A stretch of 64,000 bases of DNA. Source: Nymphaea colorata. Taxonomy: Eukaryota > Streptophyta > Magnoliopsida > Nymphaeales > Nymphaeaceae. The stretch covers positions 15,788,854 through 15,852,853 of the forward strand of contig NC_045147.1 of assembly GCF_008831285.2 (NCBI RefSeq), given 5' to 3'. Under the pieces are notes generated by a model. It ran no database searches. It was not told where the DNA came from and saw nothing but the letters and a program-made list of their open reading frames with translations. Numbering within the stretch: the first letter of the stretch is position 1; each line of letters begins with the position of its first letter. The position numbers and the translations under genes were made by a program. Of the stretch, positions 54,792 through 64,000 are shown one piece after another.

Positions 54792-57500
54792 ACGTTCCTC
54801 CTTTTTCTTTCCTCTTCTTTTCCTTCAGCTCAATTTTGGTATTTATCCATATGACTAGAATATTCGTTTTTTATTATAAATATTACTAACAAAAATTTCT
54901 AGCTTCTTTGAAATTCATCCTCTCTCTCTCTCTCTCTCTTTGAGAACATCAAGGTAGACATACAGATAAATATATTACAAATGAATCAATGAGATCTATG
55001 TAAGAAGATTCTTCAGAGTTTCCGCCGTTTATTTTTTTCCAATTACCAATTTGTATTGCCACAAGAACTTGTTGGGAATCCAGCAGTCCAATTCATAGTT
55101 GGCAGTTAATGGTGTAGCATCAACCTGCACTTCGACCACAGTTGGACTCGAGTCTTATCTAAGGAAATCAAGCGATGATCCTCTCCAATCCGACCCCAGT
55201 TTGGGTTAGAAGCTCAATTGGGATGCCAATTTATCTCTCATTTCATTGTTCATCCAATCATTTATCAGAATCTGCATCTGATTAATCCGTTTTATAGTAA
55301 AGAAAATAAAATTCAGGGTGCCGGCAAGAATTCTGTGCAATAGGTGGAGAGTCAGACACAAGTTTTTCAAATTGAATAAGACCAAGAACTTAAAGCCCAG
55401 GTGCATCTGTGGACATAATTTAAAGTGGCAGGAGTCTGCCAGCTTGTCTATTAAAAGAAATACAATTAATAACCAGAATTAGATTCTGTGTGTAGTTTAT
55501 ATTGGAATCCAGCTCTTGCACATAGATAATGGTTTTTTTTTTTTTTTTCTCTTTTAGGTTACTTAGTTTTGACTTTAAAGAATTTCGTCACCGTCCAAGT
55601 CCCAACTTAAGCTTTGATTATTTGGTACTCCGACTTTGTAAACCAACCACAGGCGCTCCACCTACTGAAATCCCTATATCTGATCAGCTCAACCAGAATT
55701 CCTACGGTGCTCCTATATATTATCCTTGTAAGCTTACATTTTTATGCAATTAATCGGATTTAGATTTTACTTGGGTATCACTCCAGTTTGGTGAACAAAT
55801 CAATGTCAAATCTAAATCTGTTTCTACACCAACTGTGCAAATTCTAGATTAATTGTTGATTTCTTATGAAAGTTTGATGCAAACCTGTATAATCCAAAGG
55901 AGCTCGATCTAAACAGAAAACTTTGCTTTTTTTTTTTTGGACATTTGAGTTGCAAATGTAGTAAGAATGAGGAATAGGGTTTATAGATCAAGTACTGACT
56001 TTTAAATTATAAGTGGATAACTATTACATTTGGAAAATGACCCTGAGACTCCAAGCCCATGTATGCATGTGAGCACTAAAATGAATCAAGGATAACATAT
56101 AGCAGCACTTTCATTCCCTTATTTCCTTCTCCCCAATATCATAGTGCGCTAGCTGTCAATCTGTGACATGTCCTATCTGTCCTCTGTTTGATAGGACATG
56201 TGTCACTCCTTCCTACATGCAGAAGTGCAGGGCCTGTCATGTCATGTCGAAGGCTATGTTGGGATATCAACAGATCATATTCAAATCAGATGTATATTTC
56301 ACGATCATATCCATTTTTTCGGATATCTATATATTCATATTCGAATTTGGAGAAAGAAAATTCTATACCACATCTGAATCTGAAATTTAAATTTATAATC
56401 TGAATGTGACTTTTAGATTAACAATTGAATCCGACTTTTGAACCAAATTCAAACCACATTATAAACATTAGTAGGATATTTATTGAAAACTATATCTTAT
56501 CCAAATCTAAATCCGAATCCAGTTAATACTTACTTAAATCTGAATCCAATCAGAATTCTTAATCGAATATCAATTTTTTTTTTCGTATTCAATTTTTTTA
56601 TGCAGTTCGATCGGATATCAAATTTAAATTGACATTCCTAGCCACATGGCACCTTTGGACCAAGGGCAGATCGACGCCCTTGGATTTAATCTCCCTTGCT
56701 AATTTCAGGCATGGCCCATTAACTCTTGTCATGTATTATCCGCTTAAGAAAACTTAATTTTTTTCCTAATTTATACATTTTCATTCTAATTTCTTGCATT
56801 TTTTACATGTAGAAGCTATGTTTTTTCTGAGTCCATGCTCTAGAGCTCTTCATTTCATTCGAGTCTGATTAAACCTCTCATGCACAAATGGAGTTTTAAG
56901 CTTGTCAGATTATCCAGCAATGGTGGCTGATTTGGTTTCAGAAGCGCATTTTGAACCAAGTCAAGATAGAAAATATTGATTAAAAAATCTCACTCAACAT
57001 CGTGTGTTTGAAACAGAAATATTAGTCTGCCAAACATCATATTTTCCTGATGAAAAAACAAACATGTCTTTGTATATAATTCCTCCCGTGCTTGGACGGC
57101 AAACACTCTTTCCTTGAATCAAGTCTTGTATCCAAGAAAAGCACAAGGTAGAGATTTCAGATCTACCTTTTTTTTTTACCTTTTTTTGGCATAATCTCTC
57201 AAATATGCGACAGAAAACCAGCACCCAAAAACGTGGGCCAGAATAATCTCAACCAACTTGGTGGAAATGGAGATCCCATGTTCATCTTTGATGAGAGGTT
57301 AGAAAGGCTGCCATAAAGAAGTTTGTAGCCTTATCTTTTTGAAAGTGACTGCTAAACTTAATCGTGAAGCCTAATTTCATGATCTTTTTAATTATTTCTT
57401 TCGTTATGAGTGCTTAAACAATGTTTAATGCAAAAGTATTAAAAACTAATCTCTATTTTCCCATTAAACTGTCGCTTGATATAGTTCTTGAAATGTTATT
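54792..57500. other. Intergenic region after the ERF gene
   Basis: Begins with the ERF 3' UTR. No gene recognised. A CT run lies at 54919-54940. From about 56260 to 56640 there is AT-rich sequence with many GGATAT, GAATCTGAAT and AATCCGAATCC words, like the stretch near 31.86-31.99 kb, probably a decayed dispersed repeat. Confidence 0.55.
56260..56640. repeat. Degenerate GAATCTGAAT/GGATAT-rich repeat
   Basis: Recurrent words AATCTGAAT, AATCCGAAT, GGATATC and their complements across about 380 bases, with similar words near 31860-31990. The family is not identified. Confidence 0.45.
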
Positions 57501-58970
57501 AAACTTTCAAAAAGAATAATTTCTGCACTTACAAAGCCAGGGATGGCAGCAGCGTTCCCTACAACTTAATAACGACAGTTTTGATGTGATAAGTTCCGGC
57601 CGGCCCCAAATATCAGAATGCACTTTTTCAATTATTATATAACTTGTTTCATCAACCTCAAGAAATGGTGACCCACAAGGTTTTACCATATTGGCAACTT
57701 GAACATGATATCAGATTCCTGTTTTGTCGAGCAACGTCAATAAAACTTCATATTACTCAAAGGGCCTCGAAGTGTTGATTTGGAGGTAACTTCTTCTACA
57801 AAACATGATTGAAACATATTTTGTAACATCTTCAAGGCATGTATTTCACTTGTCAGTTAAGGTAATCAACAAAAGATCCTTACTTCAAGTTTGGAACAAA
57901 AACACATTCCTGAGAGAGAGGGAGAGAGACTCATTTAACAGCCTTCATTCTTTTCATTTCCAGCCATAAACAAATCAGTTCCTCTATAAGTATTCGAGTT
58001 TTGCAGCCAACCAGACTTTCCAGGCATATGTGCGCCTGTATCCACAAACCAGTTGACATCTTGGGCATCACATAAAGTCGATGTGCCAGGTGCATCATCA
58101 GATTGAGAACTGAAGCATGCTTGAACCAATTACAGCTGCCCAGAGCAGATTATTCTAACTTTTGGCAATCTTTATACATCACCTCTTCTTCTTTTCCTTT
58201 GCTTTGCTTTTCTTTACTTTCCATATTGATGCTTCTCGCCATTCTTTGTCGTCGTCTGGAGTCTTTGGACTTCTGTTTTGATGGAAATTTCGATCCCTTG
58301 AATTAAATTTATAATGGTGGTTGTCCTAGTTTTCCCTTTTTCTTATTTGTCATAAACGTGAATTCTCATTCCCGGCTTTGAAGTAAAGGAGTGAGTTGGG
58401 GAAGAAGGCTTCAATATAAGTACTTGTTACGAAAGTCTTGGATTCTGGACCACTTGGCCTTGTAACACCCAAGAAGACCATGTTTTCTTCAACAAGATTT
58501 CCCATGCCCACAACATCATCAGAAATGGAATTCATCCTTCCGGTGCAATTGGTAAGATGATTCATATTTTTCTTGATCACAGACATCATAGAAGGGGATT
58601 GAACTCTCTTTGTTCAAAGTCTTCGGACTCATGAATTCTTAAATTACTTTTCGGTAATCTTCTAAGTTGGCAGCAAATCCAAGCGCACTTAAGACAGGGT
58701 TCCAGTGATCCAACCTTTGAGAAGGTGACCATACCTCTTGCAGGAAACATACTGCCGATCAGGAACTTCTTTTGCCCTTCCCACAGAATCAGTGCCATCA
58801 ATAGGTCGACTTGGAGCAGTAGTTTCGTCATCCAAGAAACTAACATATCTTGGTTTTCATGACCTAAAGCTAACATTCGCCTTTCCATGATTAAGAATTG
58901 GATGCTATCGACTTTACACTGGTAGGCTGGGTTTAGGAGAGTACCATCCCCATCAAGATGGGCCATTCCA
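57500..58970 (-). pseudogene. Ty1/copia retrotransposon relic (gag, protease and integrase fragments)
   Basis: Minus-strand translation gives, in retrotransposon order, a CKRYGH-containing remnant of a gag zinc knuckle (about 58725-58750), a protease-like word WFVDTGAH (about 58025-58050) and an integrase-like word VHSDIWG (about 57600-57625). The pieces lie in different frames with many stops and no LTRs are evident. It is inactive. It lies downstream of the TMEM131-like gene in the same orientation. Confidence 0.65.
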
Positions 58971-60196
58971 TGTAACGTTGCTTCTGTACCTGTTCTAACA
59001 TTTAAACGTGCTTCTTCATGTGCAGGATGCTGATGTTACTTGCACGTGTAAACCTTCCCTCCGCGACCTACTACAGGCTTTCTTTGTCGAAAAGTTGCAA
59101 CACATTTGGCAAGTCTGCGCCTATTTAATACGGAAGAATCGGAGCAAATCTTTTACTAACCCCTAAAAGATCATACTAGGCACCTAAAACATGTTCAAAT
59201 ACTGTAATGGCATCCAATAGTATGATACACCTGGAGGCATCTTGTTGAAGAACTCAAGAAGCAAAAGCCAACAGATACTTCCGGTACGTCTAATTCAGAG
59301 TGGGAAAAAAAAAATTCAGGATTAGCACATTAAAGAAGCACTAAAACTTCAAAGAGTGGGACTAAACAATAGGTGCAGGGTGCAACTAAAAAATGGCTGG
59401 CAATTATCCAACATTCTGGAGAACGGCTGCTAGGAGGTTAGGCCCCCGAACCTTTATTCACAAAAATGCAATTGTCCAACATTATTTGTTCGATTTGGTA
59501 AATAAAATTGAAATTCTACTGCACTGACCCTCATATAATGTTGAACAAGCTAATACATGGATCAGATGAACTAAGGATGCCCAACAGCAACATAAGCAAA
59601 GGATTTGACTATCTGCCCATACCCATTGGGTTCAGTAAGAACGATGCCCACTGCTAGTGAAACAACCAAGGTATTAACCATCATATGCAATGTAAAGGTA
59701 TCAAGCAAACTCACTGTTCCAACTCATATGTTAATAATCTCCGTTCCTTGGCAGCATTCAACTAATAAAATTTGAATGGTCAACTTTGTTTAAAAAACCC
59801 ACAAATCAGAAGCTACACTAATCCCGTTGCGTGATGTTAGACAATGAAATTGATTCCTTGCTACGCCATATAGAGCTTTATCTAATGCAAAGTCTTTTAT
59901 GAAGAGTTCCATGGACTTTATCTTTCTCAGAACATGAACGTGCTAAGTGCTCAAAGATCAAACCAAGATGCACCTGGCTTTTTGCATATGCCATTACACA
60001 GCTTCATTGGCAAGAGGAAAAGTAAACCAAAGATCAAGAAAAGGGATTTACAATATACAGTTGGAAATGATGTTACGGTGGTCTATTCACAGAACCTTGC
60101 AATATCTCAAAACTTTGATAAGCAATTAATTGATTAATTTTAGGGATAGAAAATTACAACAACAAAAAAAGACTGTCTGTCAGCCAGGGGCATATA
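58971..60196. other. Region downstream of the TMEM131-like gene
   Basis: Should contain the 3' UTR of the minus-strand TMEM131-like gene next to 60196. Otherwise AT-rich with no recognisable coding sequence. Confidence 0.5.
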
Positions 60197-62399
60197 CTAG
60201 TACGGGAACTTCTGCAAGTGGCTCTGAGGTGTTTGGGCGAAAAAGCTCTGTGAATCAGGTGATATGTCAAACGTCTTAGAAGAACATATCCCTGGGCTGT
60301 CCATGAGCTGGAACTCAGGAAAATGATTGCCCCATATATCATAAACAAGACCTTCATTCACAGCCAATCCATCATTTTCATTTTCCTGTTTATTTATTCT
60401 TTCTTTCCCTAGCCTTGACCCTGGAGCTCGTGCATGTGGAGCAACACCAGAAGGCTGTGATAAACATGGGGAAGACGGTGATGATGAAAAAGTGGAAGGA
60501 TTGCACGCTCTTCGCTCATCATGTTTTCCACTAGTTGGGAATGTCGCAGAGGGCAATAAAACAGGACGACCACTCTTTTTCCTTGACATACTCAAGCAAG
60601 GCAGCTCAGGACTGGTATTTTCTGTGATTTGCTTGGATGGTAACACAGTCTGTCCACAAAACTTGTCTGGCTTTGGTTCTATGTTACCAGAATCTGCGAG
60701 TGATGTCTCGGTGAGAGCATAAGCAGGCATCTCAGCTGCACGCACATCAAGGCTAGATGACCCTTTAATAAGCGGGCTACCTGGACAAGATGATGTAAAA
60801 GGTGCAAGTGGAGACACCGGTGAAGATGGAGTGGAGTTGCCACTCTGGCTACTAGAAACCTCCTGTTTTCCTGCTAGTGCAGCGCCTCTTCTTTTCCTTC
60901 GCTTGCCTCTTCCTGTCTCTGTCTTAACTGTAAGGTTACCCTTGGGTGATGATTCAGCTAACCCTGAGCTCTCCACTATGCATTTTGATTTGCTTGTTGA
61001 ATTCGATGAGGATGACCGAGTATTATTGTCATTATCACAGTAGGACGGTAATGAAAAAGAGCTCACAATGTTATCCTGTATCCATCTCACATTTTGAAAG
61101 GATACAGTTTCAGACTCTTGGCTTTTATATGTGTCGTCGTGATGGTCAAACTCTATAGTTGAAGCAGGTGGGTTGGTTAACCTGAGAATCAGAGAAAGGA
61201 GTCAGCTTGGGGCAGGCAATGCTACACAAGTGTCTGTGTGACAGAGAGAAAGTGTGTTCTGTGTGTGAGAAAGAGTGTGTTCTGTGTGTGAGAGAGAGGG
61301 AGAACCTGAAACTCCTCTGACCCTGATGTGAATCAGCAGCTTTACCAATCTTGGTAAGTGAAGAAATAGCCCGTTTTGCATACTTGCCCAAGCATTCATC
61401 CCCTTCTGAGGTAGTAGCTTGTGGAACGATGCGGAAGAAGACCAAGAAGGTTGCGGAGGCTGCAACCAGAACCACAAGAGACACCTTTTGCAAAAGCATC
61501 CAGAAGAACGATCTTCTACAAAGGCTAAGCATATAAGCAGGAAAGGTTGCTCTCATGGGGATCACAAGGACTCCAGTTGAATAAGCAAGTTCAAGGTCCC
61601 TGTGAACCACTGATGCAGAAAAGTCTGTCTGATATGAAACAAGAAGCCTCATTGTTTCGCCAGGCTGAAGAGTGAAACCCTCACATGTGTCTACTGTAAA
61701 TCCATCTGATCCACAGCCAGTTCCTGAAATATCAATCCGTGTAACTTCCAGTGGCATATCTCCTGCATTTTTTGCATATAATACCTTCAGAAGTGGCCTT
61801 GCACAAGTGGCACTGGTGGATTTCATGTCAAGCAATTTTTCAGAAGGTGACACATTAAGAGAAAGAGGATACCCAAAGTCAAACTCCAGGCTCTGAACAG
61901 GTTTTGATCCTTCAAGCAATACAAGGGAAGCTAACCCTCCAGAACCATGTAATGGAAGCCATTCAGTCCCCGTGAGGTTGTTTCTAATCAGCACAGAGCT
62001 TCTCCAGACACAATGGTTTGATGGTCGAAATGAAATAGGCCCAAGAAGTGCACTTTCATTAGGATAAACATATGCTTCACTTATCCCAACCTCAGATATG
62101 AAAAAACCATCACTTTTTGTTGAAGCTTCATATTTGGTTGAACTACTTGCCAAGGCATGTTGTAATAGGTCATCAATGCCTGTGCACTGATCAATGATTA
62201 CTCCTGAGTTCAACACAAGCTGCATAACAACAGGCTTTTGACTTGGATTTTTCACAGTGATCCATTTTGAACAGTGTGCTCCCACATGGACAATTGGAAA
62301 CAAAATTTCAGTATCCCCGAGGACAGACATGCCTATTGCTGTTCTTTGTGATATCCAGTTGTTTAAAATACATTCATCTGCTTTTGCAATATCTGAGCC
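60197..62399 (-). CDS. TMEM131-like transmembrane protein, C-terminal part (partial gene, last two coding exons)
   Basis: Coding exons seen are 62399-61306 and 61181-60197, joined by a 124-bp GT-AG intron in phase 2; the stop is at 60197-60199. The gene is 5'-incomplete: an acceptor (TTTCTTTTAG) precedes 62399 and earlier exons probably lie beyond the right edge. The first exon gives Ig-like/ASH-type beta-rich sequence (GAHCSKWITVKNPSQKP, LLVSYQTDFSASVVHRDL). A single membrane helix follows (MLLQKVSLVVLVAASATFLV) and then the cytosolic start. The last exon encodes a Ser/Pro-rich, basic tail with GRGKRRKRRGA and SSSQSGNSTPSSPVSP, typical of plant TMEM131-like proteins. It ends with VYDIWGNHFPEFQLMDS. 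Animal TMEM131 helps secretory cargo leave the ER; the plant role is not established. About 693 residues are visible. Confidence 0.85.
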
Positions 62400-64000
62400 C
62401 TAAAAGAAATCCCAAAATGGATGAGGGGGAAACTCTAGCTGCGCAGTTAACTATTTGTCTAACAAGGGAATGAAAAATCATTCAGGTGCACCACAGATTT
62501 AAGAATGTTACTGCCACAACTTGGCATCCCAATCTCTAGACAAATATGTGCAAGGACAATAACAGAACAGTCAAAGTCTATGGAACAGTTGCAAAATCTG
62601 GTAACAGATTATTTAACGAGTCCAAAGGCAATTATGCACCAAGAAGATTAAAATCACTGACTAAAAGTTCTCTAACTTTCAAAAGGTCTCTGGTGAAAAT
62701 GCCAGAAAGATAATTGTCAATTATTCGAAACCCTCAAATTCTCTGACATGAATGCAGACACCAGAACATGACACAACGCAGACATAATCAGTTCAAGATG
62801 ATCTTTCAAATGACAGGAAACAGGAAAATGCACACATGAACATACAAATGGGAATGGCACCTCAGGATTCATTGTCACCCTTTTAGGCCCCAACGGAAAA
62901 AATAATTGCAGGCATTTTATAGACACAAACCACTATATCATCCATTACCTAGCAAAGACAGACATTGTCAAATGCTTACATATGCACCTAGCACTTAAAT
63001 GTCAAAAACAGTGGTCTCTTGTGCACCTCATTCGACTGGATGCGTCTTCTCAAGCAAATTGTGAATGTGAACTATATGGTTTGTCTAATAAGTATCAAGT
63101 CTTGAAATTCCATTATCCTGATATGAGGAAAATCAAGGGCATGAAAATCAATGATTCAGAACACATCAAAATTTGATGCATAGAAAATCATGACATGTTT
63201 TCAGAAAGAACATGACTGAAGCATGTCTTTTAGCAAATAACTGTACCGAGTCCATGTGTATTCATCAGATTGAGTGAAATAGCATGAGAGGTATGCCATC
63301 CATCCTTCTCCCTCTCTCACATGCACATTTCAGTATATAAAGAGATTGGCGAAAGCTTTTCCAGGAACTTTTCAACATGTAAATATTCTCTCAGGAGATC
63401 TTTAAAAATCTAAAACTGAAAAAATGTAAAGAATAAAAGGGAAAACTATGAGACATAGTTTTCTAATATTTTTCTTTTAAACATGTAAAAAAATGAGCAG
63501 AAAAACCTTTTGAAAACATAAAAGAAACAAAAAAAATATGTGCTTAATATGGAAAGAGAAACTTCTATGAATCACTGAAGAAGAAAATCAAGCACATCTC
63601 AAGATAATATTGAAACATTATCGTTAGAGTCGGACCCAAAACAGTTTGAATCGGATCCATAGTGATAGAGTCCAGGGTCGTTAATAGTAGTAGCAGGATG
63701 TCTATCTCAGAGTCGGGTCAGGTGGAGGAGTTAGTAATGTAATAACCCACCCACAATACTATTTTTAAACAAGGGAGTTATCCTAATCGTAATGGAGAAT
63801 TTTCTGTTTGGAGAAGGCTGGGCTTTCTGTGTGAGTGTGTAGTGTCTTGAATTCGTATTTTTGTTAGCATGCTAACAATTATTGAGTTATTTTGCCTATG
63901 GCTCCAAAAGACAATAGTATTGGGTATCTTTAAGATACCTGAGACACTAGTGACAGGATATATGTAAAATGAGAAGTGTCACAACATATTGAAGGCAATG
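62400..64000 (-). other. Upstream intron of the TMEM131-like gene, reaching the window edge
   Basis: No further exon of the TMEM131-like gene was recognised here. The sequence is AT-rich, with an LTR-like segment near 63620-63895. Short unrecognised exons cannot be excluded. Confidence 0.45.
63620..63895. mobile_element. Possible retrotransposon LTR fragment
   Basis: The sequence from GTTAGAGTCGGACCC to GTTAGCATGCTAACA is GC-richer than its surroundings and has the look of a copia LTR (early GTTAGAGT, tandem GTAGTAGCAGGA words, TG-rich end). No partner LTR, clear primer-binding site or target duplication was seen, so this is tentative. Confidence 0.25.

Overview
This window is nuclear DNA from a flowering plant. 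The genes are split by GT-AG introns, several of them multi-kilobase. All recognisable products are plant families: PEPKR2-type kinase, GEM/GRAM protein, ZF-HD factor, SAC51-type bHLH, AP2/ERF and TMEM131-like. The rest is AT-rich, with many (TA)n and (GA)n microsatellites and decayed Ty3/gypsy, Ty1/copia and MITE-type elements. No bacterial, organellar, rRNA, tRNA or CRISPR signal was seen. The long introns and mixed retroelement relics do not fix the lineage, and I do not assign a species.

Layout. A PEPKR2-like Ser/Thr kinase gene (+, 228-6687, three coding exons, a 4.7-kb first intron) is followed by a MITE (7.5-7.8 kb). Next comes a GEM-like GRAM-domain gene (+, 8776-16673, four coding exons, two introns of more than 3 kb). 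A single-exon ZF-HD homeodomain gene lies on the minus strand (19231-19977). From 20 to 34 kb there are no recognisable genes; this stretch holds the 3' end and about 2.96-kb 3' LTR of a gypsy element (27450-30410), a copia reverse-transcriptase relic (30.5-30.9 kb) and a CACTA-like mini-element (30.9-31.1 kb). A SAC51-type bHLH gene is on the minus strand (main CDS 34509-35615), and its spliced 5' leader encodes a conserved-peptide upstream ORF. The leader probably starts near 39.6-39.9 kb. From 40 to 54 kb there is again no clear gene, only microsatellites and a diverged local duplication. A single-exon AP2/ERF (DREB A-5-like) gene follows (+, 54237-54791), then another copia relic (57.5-59 kb, minus), and finally the last two coding exons of a TMEM131-like membrane protein gene (minus, 60197-62399) that continues past the right edge.

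Most notable result. The bHLH gene carries a complete 53-residue conserved uORF peptide split by a 96-bp intron, so it is missed by ordinary ORF calling. It has the same length and the same end motif as the SAC51-family uORF peptides that mediate thermospermine-responsive translation in Arabidopsis. The protein genes otherwise look like independent neighbours: two signalling or modulator proteins (kinase, GRAM), three transcription regulators (ZF-HD, bHLH, ERF) and one secretory-pathway membrane protein.
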